A DNA stretch of 64,000 nt, from assembly GCF_024642105.1 (NCBI RefSeq), contig NZ_JAHEBT010000053.1:124001-188000 (forward strand), given 5' to 3'. This document shows, piece by piece, positions 1 to 9,266 of this stretch. A program made the position numbers and the translations under genes. The stretch is from Flavobacterium sp. (GTDB lineage Bacteria > Bacteroidota > Bacteroidia > Flavobacteriales > Flavobacteriaceae). Each line of letters begins with the position of its first letter. Positions within the stretch are counted from its first letter, which is position 1. Below the pieces are notes generated by a model, which worked only from the letters and a program-made list of their open reading frames with translations, ran no database searches and was not told where the DNA came from.

Positions 1-685
1 AATCGATGATGATTTTGCTAAAATGACCGAAGCCATTGCCATGGGTAGAAAAATCTATATCAATTTAAAAAAAGCGATTCAGTACATTATTTCAATTCAT
101 ATTCCAATCATCTTGATTGTGTTTATTCCACTGTCTTTGGGCTGGATATATCCTAATATTTTCTCCCCTGTTCATGTCATCTTTTTAGAGCTTATTATGG
201 GGCCAACCTGCTCTATAATTTATGAAAATGAACCTATGGAACGCAATCTTATGGAATTAAAACCACGTCCGTTATCCAATACATTTTTTAACTTCAAGGA
301 AATTGCTATAAGTATTATACAAGGACTTGCCATTACTTTAGGATTGCTTTTGATATACCAATATAGCGTAAGAAACGGAAATTCAGAAAGCGTGACCAGA
401 ACTCTAGTTTTCATAAGTTTAATAAGTTCTAATATTTTTATGACACTTGTAAACCGCTCTTTTTATTATTCCATTTTTACTACTTTGAGATACAAAAATA
501 ACTTAGTACCACTTATTATAGGCACTACTATCCTAACCACTTCATTATTACTATTTATACCAACACTGGCAAAATTCTTTCAATTTGAAGCGGTAACTAT
601 GGTACAATTTGTTTACAGTGTCTTAGTCGCAGTTATTGCGGTGTTTTGGATTGAAGTGTACAAACTAATCCGCCGATTGCACTAA
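1..685 (+). CDS. P-type cation-transporting ATPase, C-terminal part (5' end outside window)
   Basis: This is the 3' end of an inner-membrane P-type ATPase, probably of the Ca2+/Mg2+/Na+ type II group. The reading frame is open from base 2, and the residues before the first Met (IDDDFAKMTEAIAMGR) match the conserved segment just before transmembrane helix 5 of these pumps, so the ORF-track start at 23 is internal. The remaining ~220 residues are mostly membrane helices and include the type II hallmark FLELIMGPTCSIIYENEP, where helix 6 would supply cation ligands. The phosphorylation (DKTGT) and nucleotide-binding domains lie outside the window, so the ion cannot be named. It ends three bases before the convergent DUF5723 gene. 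Confidence 0.88.
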   Translation, partial: IDDDFAKMTEAIAMGRKIYINLKKAIQYIISIHIPIILIVFIPLSLGWIYPNIFSPVHVIFLELIMGPTCSIIYENEPMERNLMELKPRPLSNTFFNFKEIAISIIQGLAITLGLLLIYQYSVRNGNSESVTRTLVFISLISSNIFMTLVNRSFYYSIFTTLRYKNNLVPLIIGTTILTTSLLLFIPTLAKFFQFEAVTMVQFVYSVLVAVIAVFWIEVYKLIRRLH

Positions 686-687
686 AA

Positions 688-2079
688 TTATTCTTTAAAA
701 ATCACATTCAACCCCAACTGAAACGAAAGACTATTGGCTTTAGAAACATCAGTATAAGACAATAGATTATCTGCTAGTACATAAAAGTTTACAGGCCCTA
801 CTTTTGTTGACATTCCTAAACCTAGATTGGTAAAGGAAAAAGAATCTGCAGTATAGGTAGCTTTCATTTGGAATGATCTTGAAAAGTTTCTTTTGTAAAA
901 TGCCGTTAATGCATACAATGGGGATTTTGGTGTGGTCATGGCAAATAATTGTGCACCAACGGTACTTTTGTAAAAAATACTCGGATCAGTTCCTTCACAA
1001 TTACAACTACCATCAACCACTCTTTCTTCTTCGAAAGAATATTGAGCAGAAGCATTGAATTTAGTAGGTCGCCAAGTAGTGTATTTTGTATGTAAAGTAT
1101 CTAATACAATAGCATTTTTAAAATCTTGATAATTAGCTTGTGCTGCATTTTCATTATTAAAATGAGGAACTAAACCTTTATAATTATAAAACCCTTTATA
1201 ACTATAACTTTCAACCTCTTTAGTATGACTAATATACCCTAAATCAATAACACTGGCTGTAAATTGGACATTGGACTGCGGATAATAAGTCAATCCTAAA
1301 TCCAGTCCCAATCCCAAATTTCCTCCAAGTAATATTCCTTTCTTAATATCCGCTCCCGCATTGCTAGTATTATTCGCATCATTATATTGAGCAAATCCAG
1401 AAGTATTCAATTGTAAATTAGAATACACTATTTGTTCATAATACGAATCTGTAGAAGTATTGGTATAAATATACCCCGCGTTATCAACTGAACTCGCATT
1501 GAAAATGCTAGAATATATTTTGGCTCTGGCACCAACTATTAAATTATCTTGAATTTTTTTATGAATTCCTATGTGAAATACTGACAACAAATCAGCTTTC
1601 GCACTTAAGTCAGCCAAATTAAAGCGTTTCCCCATATAATTTTTATTTCCATCTATGGCTAAAGTGGCTATATCCTGAGGAACATAACTTAAAAAATCAA
1701 ATTCTTGGTACAAACCAAAAGACAAATACGACCTATTATCCTCTGTTCCAATTCTAAAACCTCCACTAAACAATTCTAATTGTTGATTCAAACTCAACAC
1801 ATCATTATGAGTAGTTTTAGAAAGTACGCTTCTTAATTTCGTATTGAAATCGACACCATCATTGGCAAACAAATCATACGCTGAAAATCCTGTAGAACCC
1901 ACATTCATAGAAATTCCTGACAAAAACGGAACACCCACATACCATTTGTATTTTACATCTGCTCCTGGATTAGTCATCAAAGATTGAGGAATGTCAGTAA
2001 AATTATACAGCAACTGTTTGTTTTGAGCAGTCAAATTGGTCACGACAAAAAGACAAAAAAGGAATACTACTTTTCTCAT
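688..2079 (-). CDS. Outer-membrane beta-barrel-like protein, DUF5723 family
   Basis: A 463-residue exported protein with a clear signal peptide ending near LTAQ. The mature part is rich in alternating polar/aromatic beta-strand stretches and ends in ...LNVIFKE, which fits an outer-membrane barrel. It resembles the DUF5723 family, proteins of unknown role distantly reminiscent of PorP/SprF barrels; this assignment is from memory of the family. The start overlaps the stop of the upstream lipoprotein gene by 4 bases, so the two are probably translated together and may form an outer-membrane pair. No catalytic motif is visible. Confidence 0.7.
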   Translation of the reverse strand: MRKVVFLFCLFVVTNLTAQNKQLLYNFTDIPQSLMTNPGADVKYKWYVGVPFLSGISMNVGSTGFSAYDLFANDGVDFNTKLRSVLSKTTHNDVLSLNQQLELFSGGFRIGTEDNRSYLSFGLYQEFDFLSYVPQDIATLAIDGNKNYMGKRFNLADLSAKADLLSVFHIGIHKKIQDNLIVGARAKIYSSIFNASSVDNAGYIYTNTSTDSYYEQIVYSNLQLNTSGFAQYNDANNTSNAGADIKKGILLGGNLGLGLDLGLTYYPQSNVQFTASVIDLGYISHTKEVESYSYKGFYNYKGLVPHFNNENAAQANYQDFKNAIVLDTLHTKYTTWRPTKFNASAQYSFEEERVVDGSCNCEGTDPSIFYKSTVGAQLFAMTTPKSPLYALTAFYKRNFSRSFQMKATYTADSFSFTNLGLGMSTKVGPVNFYVLADNLLSYTDVSKANSLSFQLGLNVIFKE

Positions 2080-2627
2080 TGTATTACAAAATAAGCGGTT
2101 ACACCTGAACGCATTTTTATGGTTCCTGTACTCGATTCTGTCAAAGCTGTTCCTGAAGCCATTCGTAGCGCCATTTCTATTCTAGCAGTATTTTTTAATG
2201 TAGTCAATCGGGTGCCTTGAAACACCTCTTTTTGAGTAATAACATTCGCTGCACCATAGTAAGCAGGTACAGCAATCGAAATAATATCTATCTGAATTCC
2301 GCTAGCATTAAATAATTTTACATCCAAAGTATAGGCTCGAGCGATAGTGTTATTGATTTCAAAATCCAAATCTACTTTAACCAAATCATTAACAAAAAAC
2401 GTATTGTTAAAAATATCTACGGTAGAACGATCGATAAACTGAGGCGTTTCAACCCCATTAGTAACAAACTCATTAGCTGGAATATCAAAATACACCAAAT
2501 TAGCCACATAAGCAGGTTCTAATCGTAAATTTTTAGTTTGGTTGAAGTCCAAATCGCTGGAGCAAGAAAATAAGAATAGTACACTAAAAAGTAGTACTAT
2601 GAATTGGGATTTAAAAAAAAGTTTCAT
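2076..2627 (-). CDS. Hypothetical lipoprotein
   Basis: A 183-residue protein with a type II signal peptide: a hydrophobic stretch followed by the lipobox LFSCSS, which predicts lipid attachment at the cysteine. The mature part is beta-rich with no motif I recognise. It is the first gene of a two-gene unit with the DUF5723 barrel (4-base overlap), so a shared role at the outer membrane is likely but inferred only from context. Confidence 0.75.
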   Translation of the reverse strand: MKLFFKSQFIVLLFSVLFLFSCSSDLDFNQTKNLRLEPAYVANLVYFDIPANEFVTNGVETPQFIDRSTVDIFNNTFFVNDLVKVDLDFEINNTIARAYTLDVKLFNASGIQIDIISIAVPAYYGAANVITQKEVFQGTRLTTLKNTARIEMALRMASGTALTESSTGTIKMRSGVTAYFVIQ

Positions 2628-2683
2628 TTTAATGAAATTGAATTTATGTAGAATAAAACGTTGCTATAATATATTTATTGTTT

Positions 2684-3547
2684 TTAATGGAATTGACCGA
2701 ATACTTTTGATGCTTCATTATACGCACTCTCAAAACTCATCGGACTCAAATTAGTATTGGCTTTTTGAGCGGTAAAATAAGAGAGTAATTTTTCTGTAGG
2801 CATATTTCCCGTCAAATGATTAGTGGCCATTGGGCATCCGCCAAAACCTTGAATAGCCCCGTCAAATCGGCGACAACCTGCTTGATAGGCAGCATCAATT
2901 TTTTCAAACCAAGTATCAGGAGTCGTGTGCAAATGCGCTCCAAATTCTATTGCAGGATACGTTGGAATTAAATTGGAAAACAAATACGAAATCATTTCTG
3001 GTGTCGAACTCCCAATAGTATCTGAAAGAGAAACAATTTTCACACCCATAGTAGCTAATTTCTCCGTCCACTCCCCTACAATTTCAGTATTCCAAGGATC
3101 TCCATACGGATTTCCAAACCCCATAGAAAGGTAAGCGACTACTTGTTTGTTTTTGGCATCAGCCAAATTCAAAATTTCTTGTAAACTCTCCAAAGATTGA
3201 GCAATCGTCTTGTGCGTATTTCGCATTTGAAAATTCTCCGAAATAGAAAATGGAAAACCTAAATATTGAATTTCAGGAAAATTACACGCCGATTCTGCAC
3301 CTTGAGTATTCGCAATAATAGCCAGTAACTTACTTTGAGTTTGCGATAAATCCAATTGGGCTAAAACTTCGGCAGTATCTTGCATTTGGGGAATTGTTTT
3401 TGGCGAAACAAAACTCCCAAAATCTATGGTATCAAAGCCCACACGCAACAATGACTGAATATAAGTCACTTTGTTTGCAGTAGGAATAAAAGTCTTTATT
3501 CCTTGCATGGCATCACGTGGACATTCAATGATTTTTACTGTTTCCAT
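2684..3547 (-). CDS. Hydroxymethylglutaryl-CoA lyase (HMGL-like TIM barrel)
   Basis: A 287-residue enzyme of the HMG-CoA lyase family, which cleaves HMG-CoA to acetoacetate and acetyl-CoA in leucine degradation. Visible family features are the N-terminal ECPRDAMQG (catalytic Arg-Asp of the usual PRDGLQ, here with Ala for Gly), SLSDTIG, the metal-binding HLH in GAHLHTT, and the catalytic-cysteine loop GFGGCP near residue 238. The HMGL-like superfamily also includes homocitrate and 2-isopropylmalate synthases, but length and motifs fit the lyase best. A promoter element lies just upstream. Confidence 0.82.
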   Translation of the reverse strand: METVKIIECPRDAMQGIKTFIPTANKVTYIQSLLRVGFDTIDFGSFVSPKTIPQMQDTAEVLAQLDLSQTQSKLLAIIANTQGAESACNFPEIQYLGFPFSISENFQMRNTHKTIAQSLESLQEILNLADAKNKQVVAYLSMGFGNPYGDPWNTEIVGEWTEKLATMGVKIVSLSDTIGSSTPEMISYLFSNLIPTYPAIEFGAHLHTTPDTWFEKIDAAYQAGCRRFDGAIQGFGGCPMATNHLTGNMPTEKLLSYFTAQKANTNLSPMSFESAYNEASKVFGQFH

Positions 3548-3554
3548 AGAGAAC

Positions 3555-3562
3555 CAAAGGTA
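3555..3562 (-). promoter_or_regulatory. Promoter -7 element for the HMG-CoA lyase gene
   Basis: On the minus strand this reads TACCTTTG, an exact match to the Bacteroidota -7 consensus TAnnTTTG. It lies 8-15 bases before the start codon, so the leader would be extremely short. No convincing -33 TTG is placed at the usual distance. Confidence 0.4.
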
Positions 3563-3595
3563 GTAAAAATCAATAGTTAGAATGTAAATAAAAAA

Positions 3596-4615
3596 TTATT
3601 TATTTCGCAAAATCGCTTTGTTAATCGCTTTGACCAAAGCTGGACCTTCATAAATAAATCCTGTATAAAGTTGAACCAAACTCGCTCCAGCTTCTAACTT
3701 TTCAATAGCATCTTCGGCAGAATGGATTCCACCCACACCAATAATCGGAAAGGATTTATTACTTTTTTCAGATAAAAATCGGATGACCTCAGTGGATCGT
3801 TTTGCCAAAGGTTTACCAGACAAACCACCTGTTTCTATTTTATTTTCAGACGCCAAACCTTCTCGAGACAGAGTGGTATTGGTCGCAATAACTCCAGCAA
3901 TTTTGGTTTCATTTACAATATCGATAATGTCTAGTAATTGTTCGTCCGTTAAATCGGGTGCAATTTTCAACAAAATTGGTTTCTGCTTTGGCTTAGCTAA
4001 ATTCTTATTTTGCAAGGTTTGCAACAACTCGGTTAGCGGTTCTTTATCTTGTAAAGCGCGTAAATTGGGCGTGTTTGGCGAACTCACATTCACCACAAAA
4101 TAATCGACATAATCAAACAACGTCTCAAAACAAATTTCATAATCTGAAGTCGCTTCTTCATTTGGAGTTACTTTATTTTTTCCAATATTTCCTCCAATAA
4201 GTACTCCGTCATTTTTCTTCAATCGCAAGACAGCTTCTTCCACTCCTCCATTATTAAAACCCATTCGGTTAATAATCGCGCTATCTTCTCTTAAACGAAA
4301 CAAGCGTTTTTTAGGATTCCCATCTTGTGCTTTTGGCGTAAGCGTACCAATTTCAATGAACCCGAAACCGAAATTAGACAACTCTTTATACAAAACAGCA
4401 TTTTTGTCAAAACCAGCAGCTAAACCTACTGGATTTTTAAATTTCAATCCAAAAACTTCTGTTTCTAAACGACTATCTTTAACTTCATATAAAGCACGAA
4501 AAAGACCTGAAAAACCAGGAATTTTTGATAGTAATTTAATAATTGAAAAGGTAAAATAATGTACTTTTTCAGGGTCAAAACAGAAAAGTATCGGACGAAT
4601 TAATTGCTTGTACAT
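3596..4615 (-). CDS. pyrD: Quinone-dependent dihydroorotate dehydrogenase (class 2)
   Basis: Fourth step of pyrimidine synthesis: oxidises dihydroorotate to orotate with FMN and passes electrons to membrane quinone. The 339-residue length is typical of class 2 enzymes. Residues 1-45 form the amphipathic membrane-associating extension. Conserved motifs are [19 protein letters not shown], the active-site serine region [16 protein letters not shown] and the FMN-phosphate loop GVGGI. It has its own promoter element and lies divergently from thrS. Confidence 0.95.
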   Translation of the reverse strand: MYKQLIRPILFCFDPEKVHYFTFSIIKLLSKIPGFSGLFRALYEVKDSRLETEVFGLKFKNPVGLAAGFDKNAVLYKELSNFGFGFIEIGTLTPKAQDGNPKKRLFRLREDSAIINRMGFNNGGVEEAVLRLKKNDGVLIGGNIGKNKVTPNEEATSDYEICFETLFDYVDYFVVNVSSPNTPNLRALQDKEPLTELLQTLQNKNLAKPKQKPILLKIAPDLTDEQLLDIIDIVNETKIAGVIATNTTLSREGLASENKIETGGLSGKPLAKRSTEVIRFLSEKSNKSFPIIGVGGIHSAEDAIEKLEAGASLVQLYTGFIYEGPALVKAINKAILRNK

Positions 4616-4635
4616 AGTTGTGATTTTGTGTGTTG

Positions 4636-4643
4636 CAAAAGTA
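4636..4643 (-). promoter_or_regulatory. Promoter -7 element for pyrD
   Basis: The minus strand reads TACTTTTG, matching TAnnTTTG, 21-28 bases upstream of the pyrD start codon, in the divergent pyrD/thrS region. Confidence 0.5.
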
Positions 4644-4752
4644 AAGAATAGTTTTTAGTAACGAAACTTCTCGAGCCAATTTTAAAACAAGCTCCTATTT
4701 TTAAAATTATTTGCCAAAAACCGAGAAAAACCACTCACAAACCTTGCTTATA

Positions 4753-4785
4753 TTTTGTATGTGTTTTTTCAATACCCTATATTTG
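4753..4785 (+). promoter_or_regulatory. Promoter of the thrS-infC-rpmI-rplT operon
   Basis: TTTTG at 4753-4757, a 20-base spacer and TATATTTG at 4778-4785 match the Bacteroidota housekeeping promoter (TTG, about 17-23 bases, TAnnTTTG). The predicted leader before thrS is short (about 15 bases), leaving no room for a long T-box-like leader. Confidence 0.65.
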
Positions 4786-4806
4786 CAATCCTAAAAATAA
4801 TTTAAA

Positions 4807-6753
4807 ATGATTAAGATTACTTTACCCGATGGGTCTGTGAAAGAATTTGCGGCAGGGATTACCCCAATGGACGTTGCAAAAAGCATTAGCGAAGGATTGG
4901 CTAGAAATGTAATTTCTGCCTCATTCAATGGTACTACCGTTGAAACCGTTACGCCTTTGACCACAGATGGTAGTCTTGTTCTTTTTACTTGGAATGACGA
5001 AGGAGGAAAAAAAGCCTTTTGGCACTCTACTTCACACGTCATGGCACAAGTTTTAGAGGAAATGTACCCAGGTATCAAATTGACGCTTGGACCTGCAATC
5101 TCCAATGGATTTTATTACGATGTTGATTTTGAAGATCATAAAATTACCGATGCCGATTTCAAAAAAATTGAAGACCGCGTATTGGAAATTTCAAGAGACA
5201 AACACGAATTCAAATTGCGTCCTGTTTCTAAAGCAGAAGCGCTAGAAGTATACAAAGACAATGTCTACAAAACCGAATTAATTTCCAATTTAGAAGACGG
5301 AACCATTACGTTCTGTGACCACGCTACTTTCACTGATTTATGTCGTGGTGGTCATATTCCAAATACTGGAATTATCAAGGCCATGAAAGTAATGAGTGTT
5401 GCTGGTGCGTATTGGAGAGGAGACGAAAAAAACAAACAGTTAACTCGTGTGTACGGAATCTCATTCCCAAAACAAAAAGATTTAACCGAATACCTAGAAT
5501 TGTTAGAAGAGGCAAAACGTCGCGACCACAGAAAGCTAGGAAAAGAATTAGAATTATTTGCTTTTTCATCAAAAGTAGGTCAAGGTTTGCCTTTATGGTT
5601 GCCAAAAGGAGCTGCTTTGCGTGATCGTTTAGAGCAATTTTTGAAAAGAGCACAGAAAAAAGCAGGATACGAACAAGTAGTTACACCACACATTGGTCAA
5701 AAAGAATTGTACGTGACTTCTGGACATTATGCTAAATACGGTGCAGATAGTTTCCAACCCATCAATACACCAGCTGAAGGTGAAGAGTTCTTGTTAAAAC
5801 CAATGAACTGTCCTCACCACTGTGAGATTTATAATGTTCGTCCTTGGTCATACAAAGATTTACCAAAACGTTATGCTGAGTTTGGAACCGTATATCGTTA
5901 CGAACAAAGTGGTGAATTACACGGATTGACTCGTGTACGAGGATTTACTCAAGATGACGCCCACATTTTCTGTACACCAGAACAATTGGACGAAGAATTC
6001 AAAAAGGTAATTGATTTGGTATTGTATGTTTTTGGTTCGTTAGGATTTGAAAATTTTACAGCTCAAATTTCATTGCGTGACCAAGAAAACAGAGACAAAT
6101 ACATTGGTACCGATGAAAATTGGGAAAAAGCAGAAAGTGCCATTATCAATGCTGCTAGAGATAAAGGTTTAAATACCGTTGTGGAATATGGCGAAGCCGC
6201 TTTCTATGGTCCTAAACTGGATTTCATGGTAAAAGATGCTTTGGGAAGACAATGGCAATTAGGAACTATTCAAGTAGATTACAACTTGCCAGAACGTTTC
6301 GATTTGACTTACAAAGGGTCTGACGACCAATTGCATAGACCGGTTATGATTCACCGTGCGCCGTTTGGTTCAATGGAGCGTTTCATAGCCATTTTATTAG
6401 AACATACTGCGGGTAATTTCCCATTGTGGTTAATACCAGAACAAGCTATTATCTTGTCATTGAGCGAGAAATACGAAATATATGCCAAAAAAGTTTTAGA
6501 TTTGCTAGAAAATCACGAAATTCGCGCCCTAATTGACAACCGAAACGAGACAATCGGAAAGAAAATTAGAGATGCAGAAATGCAAAAGACCCCTTTCATG
6601 CTGATTGTAGGTGAAGAAGAAGAAAAAAACGGTACAATTTCTATTCGACGTCACGGTCAAGAAGGAAAAGGAAATATAACGGTTACTATAGAGGAATTTG
6701 CCGCTATTGTTACTGAAGAGATCAACAAAACATTAAAAGTATTTACAGTTTAA
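4807..6753 (+). CDS. thrS: Threonine-tRNA ligase
   Basis: Charges tRNA-Thr. The 648-residue protein shows all domains in order: N-terminal TGS domain (about 1-62); editing domain with the HSTSH and CRGGH signatures; class II catalytic core with the zinc-cysteine motif MNCPHHC, motif 2 around [19 protein letters not shown] and motif 3 [11 protein letters not shown]; and a C-terminal anticodon-binding domain. It is the first gene of the conserved thrS-infC-rpmI-rplT operon, and infC begins about 16 bases after its stop codon. Confidence 0.97.
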   Translation: MIKITLPDGSVKEFAAGITPMDVAKSISEGLARNVISASFNGTTVETVTPLTTDGSLVLFTWNDEGGKKAFWHSTSHVMAQVLEEMYPGIKLTLGPAISNGFYYDVDFEDHKITDADFKKIEDRVLEISRDKHEFKLRPVSKAEALEVYKDNVYKTELISNLEDGTITFCDHATFTDLCRGGHIPNTGIIKAMKVMSVAGAYWRGDEKNKQLTRVYGISFPKQKDLTEYLELLEEAKRRDHRKLGKELELFAFSSKVGQGLPLWLPKGAALRDRLEQFLKRAQKKAGYEQVVTPHIGQKELYVTSGHYAKYGADSFQPINTPAEGEEFLLKPMNCPHHCEIYNVRPWSYKDLPKRYAEFGTVYRYEQSGELHGLTRVRGFTQDDAHIFCTPEQLDEEFKKVIDLVLYVFGSLGFENFTAQISLRDQENRDKYIGTDENWEKAESAIINAARDKGLNTVVEYGEAAFYGPKLDFMVKDALGRQWQLGTIQVDYNLPERFDLTYKGSDDQLHRPVMIHRAPFGSMERFIAILLEHTAGNFPLWLIPEQAIILSLSEKYEIYAKKVLDLLENHEIRALIDNRNETIGKKIRDAEMQKTPFMLIVGEEEEKNGTISIRRHGQEGKGNITVTIEEFAAIVTEEINKTLKVFTV

Positions 6754-6769
6754 CTTAAATTTTAAAGCC

Positions 6770-7324
6770 ATAGCAATAAGAAGCAACAGAGGTTACCAAC
6801 CTCGAGTAGAAAAGAAAGATGCACACCGAATTAATAATTTTATTCGTGTACCAGAAGTACGTCTTGTAGGTGAAAATATTGAGCCTGGAGTTTTTAAAAC
6901 TGCAGATGCTTTGAAATTAGCTGACGAATTTGAACTGGATTTAGTTGAAATTTCGCCAAATGCAGAACCACCCGTTTGTAAAATCATGGACTACAAAAAG
7001 TTTGTCTATGAACAAAAGAAACGTGAAAAGGTTTTAAAAGCTAAATCAACACAAGTGGTGATTAAAGAAATTCGTTTTGGTCCTCAAACTGATGAGCATG
7101 ATTACGAATTCAAAAGAAAGAATGCTGAAAAATTCTTGAAAGAAGGCTCTAAATTGAAAGCTTTTGTTTTCTTTAAAGGACGTTCAATCATTTATAAAGA
7201 TCAAGGTCAAATCTTATTATTACGTTTGGCTACTGACTTAGAAGAATTTGGTAAAGTAGAAGCGATGCCAGTTCTTGAAGGAAAGAGAATGATTATGTTC
7301 ATTGCTCCTAAGAAAAAGAAATAG
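6770..7324 (+). CDS. infC: Translation initiation factor IF-3, predicted AUA start
   Basis: IF-3 binds the 30S subunit and enforces correct start-codon choice. The ORF track begins at an internal Met (6911), which would remove most of the N-terminal domain. The open frame continues upstream with the typical IF-3 start [21 protein letters not shown]; no ATG, GTG or TTG exists there, only ATA at 6770 (and 6776). I therefore place the start at ATA 6770, giving 184 residues, the normal length. Rare start codons are the rule for infC (AUU in E. coli), where IF-3 represses its own translation; the same control is inferred here. The C-terminal domain ends in the typical MFIAPKKKK. Confidence 0.88.
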   Translation: MAIRSNRGYQPRVEKKDAHRINNFIRVPEVRLVGENIEPGVFKTADALKLADEFELDLVEISPNAEPPVCKIMDYKKFVYEQKKREKVLKAKSTQVVIKEIRFGPQTDEHDYEFKRKNAEKFLKEGSKLKAFVFFKGRSIIYKDQGQILLLRLATDLEEFGKVEAMPVLEGKRMIMFIAPKKKK

Positions 7325-7432
7325 TAACTAGGCAATAGCCAATAGGCAAAAGTTCTACAACTAATGGCTAGTGGCTAGTGGCTAATCACTCAAAAATAAG
7401 TAAGTAAGATAAATTAAAAACACTAGGAAAAA

Positions 7433-7630
7433 ATGCCTAAAATGAAAACCAAATCTAGCGCCAAGAAACGTTTTAAAGTTACTGGTTCTGGAAAGATTAA
7501 AAGAAAGCATGCTTTTAAAAGTCACATCTTGACTAAAAAATCTAAAAAACGTAAATTAGCTTTGACTCACTCAGCGTTAGTTCACCCAACAGATGAAAAA
7601 AGCATCAAACAACAATTAAGAATTATCTAA
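7433..7630 (+). CDS. rpmI: 50S ribosomal protein bL35
   Basis: A 65-residue, very basic protein with the bL35 signature [20 protein letters not shown] and the K/R-rich body typical of this large-subunit protein. Third gene of the thrS-infC-rpmI-rplT operon. The intergenic gaps on both sides contain repeated short words (see findings). Confidence 0.97.
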   Translation: MPKMKTKSSAKKRFKVTGSGKIKRKHAFKSHILTKKSKKRKLALTHSALVHPTDEKSIKQQLRII

Positions 7631-7801
7631 TTAAGCCAATAGTAAAAAGCAAATAGCCAATAGTTTTAAAACTTTTGCCTTTTGTCTAATCACTTTTGCC
7701 TAGATTTCTTTAGGTTACAAACAATTTAATAACCTTGGAGTATGGCCTTAAGTTCTCTTGATTAAATTCGGGACGCCTGCTACAAAAAAAACAGTAAAAT
7801 T
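7631..7801 (+). other. rpmI-rplT intergenic region, possible leader
   Basis: 171 bases without a gene. The first half carries repeat words shared with the infC-rpmI gap (tagccaatag, ctaatcact). The second half (about 7729-7775) is of different, more GC-rich composition and lies directly before rplT, where L20 controls its own operon in other bacteria. I could not draw a convincing secondary structure by eye, so a regulatory role is only a possibility. Confidence 0.3.
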
Positions 7802-8146
7802 ATGCCAAGATCGGTAAATTCAGTTGCTAAAAGAGCAAGAAGAAAAAAAATAATGAAGCAAGCCAAAGGTTTCTTTGGTAGACGTAAAAACGTTTGGACA
7901 GTTGCTAAGAACGCGGTAGAGAAAGCAATGTGCTACGCTTACCGTGACAGAAAAGTGAATAAAAGAAATTTCCGTGCTTTATGGATTCAACGTATCAACG
8001 CTGGAGCTCGTTTAGAAGGAATGTCTTATTCTCAATTCATGGGAAAAGTTAAAGCTAACAATATCGAATTGAACCGTAAAGTTCTTGCTGATTTAGCTAT
8101 GAACCACCCAGAAGCTTTCAAAGCAATACTTAATAAAGTAAAATAA
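7802..8146 (+). CDS. rplT: 50S ribosomal protein bL20
   Basis: A 114-residue basic protein with the standard bL20 features: N-terminal [19 protein letters not shown], the [17 protein letters not shown] segment and the [11 protein letters not shown] motif. It binds 23S rRNA early in 50S assembly and is an autoregulator of this operon in other bacteria. Last gene of the operon; a strong terminator follows 40 bases downstream. Confidence 0.97.
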   Translation: MPRSVNSVAKRARRKKIMKQAKGFFGRRKNVWTVAKNAVEKAMCYAYRDRKVNKRNFRALWIQRINAGARLEGMSYSQFMGKVKANNIELNRKVLADLAMNHPEAFKAILNKVK

Positions 8147-8186
8147 ACGTTTTATCAACTCAATTTAGATTACTTACTTATAGAGA

Positions 8187-8216
8187 AACCTCAATCGAAA
8201 GATTGGGGTTTTTTTG
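8187..8216 (+). terminator. Intrinsic terminator after rplT
   Basis: A 10-base-pair stem (aacctcaatc / gattggggtt, one G-U pair) closed by a GAAA tetraloop and followed by an unbroken T run. It ends the thrS-infC-rpmI-rplT transcript. Confidence 0.85.
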
Positions 8217-8409
8217 TTAAAAATCCATATAAAACAAATGACCGCAGATTCGTAGATTTATAAAAAATATTTAAAAATCCTTTTAATCTGTAGCAAAACA
8301 ACATTTAAATTTCATCCCTACTGGACTACAAATTCTTAAACACCCTATCACCAATATTTAGCTCCTAAAGGAGCTTAGTTAGTTCCAAAATAAATTCACA
8401 TAGTAACAC
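8217..8409. repeat. Intergenic stretch with REP-like palindromes
   Basis: No gene. It contains a degenerate unit catccctactgga (about 8313-8325) and a perfect short hairpin agctcc-taaa-ggagct (8360-8375). These resemble the palindromic units seen at 19252-19410, suggesting a dispersed family of short intergenic repeats. Confidence 0.45.
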
Positions 8410-8441
8410 TTTTGTGTTTTACAGCAAAAAAACTATTTTTG
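8410..8441 (+). promoter_or_regulatory. Promoter of the EEP nuclease gene
   Basis: TTTTG at 8410-8414 and TATTTTTG at 8434-8441 are separated by 19 bases, a good match to the Bacteroidota consensus. The start codon follows 21 bases later. Confidence 0.6.
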
Positions 8442-8462
8442 AAGTAACCCAAATTCTATCGT

Positions 8463-9266
8463 ATGAAAAAACTATTTGTTCTACTATTCCTCATACTATA
8501 CTCATTTGGCTTTAGCCAAGTCAAACTACTTTCATGGAATGTAGAAAATTTTGGTAAATCCAAATCCAATGCCGAAATAGCTTACATAGCAACTCTTTTA
8601 AATAAATATGATTTGGTTGCTTTGCAAGAAGTCGTAGCCGGTTATGGAGGTGCTCAAGCTGTGGCCCGTCTCGCTGACGAACTCAACAGAAAAGGGAATA
8701 AATGGGAGTATACTATAAGTGACCCTACTACAAGTACTCCTAGCAAAACTGAACGTTATGCCTTTCTTTGGAAAACGGCACAATTGAAGAAAATAGGAAA
8801 AGCTTGGCTCGAAAAAAATTACGCTTCGGTTATAGAACGTGAACCTTATTTATGCACTTTTGAATACCACAAGAAACAATTTACCGCAGTTTCCTTTCAC
8901 GCCATTACTAAAAGCAAACAGCCTGAAAAAGAAATTAAATACTTTAAATTTTTCCCTTCAGCATATCCAAAATCAAATTTGATATTTATGGGCGATTTCA
9001 ATTGTCCTCAATCGCATTCCGTATTTGATCCTTTACGAAAAATAGGATTTGCTTCGGCATTGGTAAACCAAAAAACTTCATTGAAACGTAGTTGCAAAAA
9101 TGGTGAATGTCTTGCTTCTGAATTTGACAATATGTATTTTTCAAAATCAAAAATCAAAAAGTTGAACGCTGGAGTGGTTCTTTTTTATGAAAAATTTTCA
9201 ACGCTTAAAGAGGCTCATACTATATCAGACCACTGCCCTATTTGGATGGAGTTTAGTTTGAATTGA
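8463..9266 (+). CDS. Secreted endonuclease/exonuclease/phosphatase-family protein
   Basis: A 267-residue member of the DNase I-like EEP superfamily. A signal peptide ends near SFGFSQ, so it acts in the periplasm or outside the cell. Conserved catalytic blocks are present in order: WNVENFG (metal-site Asn), LVALQEVV (metal-site Glu), FHAIT, MGDFNCP (Asp/Asn) and the C-terminal SDHCPI (catalytic Asp-His). The substrate may be DNA, RNA or a phosphoester lipid; an extracellular nuclease for scavenging is the simplest guess. It stands alone with its own promoter and meets a convergent gene at its stop codon. Confidence 0.85.
   Translation: MKKLFVLLFLILYSFGFSQVKLLSWNVENFGKSKSNAEIAYIATLLNKYDLVALQEVVAGYGGAQAVARLADELNRKGNKWEYTISDPTTSTPSKTERYAFLWKTAQLKKIGKAWLEKNYASVIEREPYLCTFEYHKKQFTAVSFHAITKSKQPEKEIKYFKFFPSAYPKSNLIFMGDFNCPQSHSVFDPLRKIGFASALVNQKTSLKRSCKNGECLASEFDNMYFSKSKIKKLNAGVVLFYEKFSTLKEAHTISDHCPIWMEFSLN

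Noticed and set aside
7325-7432. CRISPR-like repeats in the infC-rpmI gap
   Set aside because: The repeated words are short, irregularly spaced and without spacers of even length.
7729-7775. tRNA-like sequence (ttcgggacgcctgc) before rplT
   Set aside because: No cloverleaf or anticodon arm can be drawn; only a chance resemblance to a T-loop.
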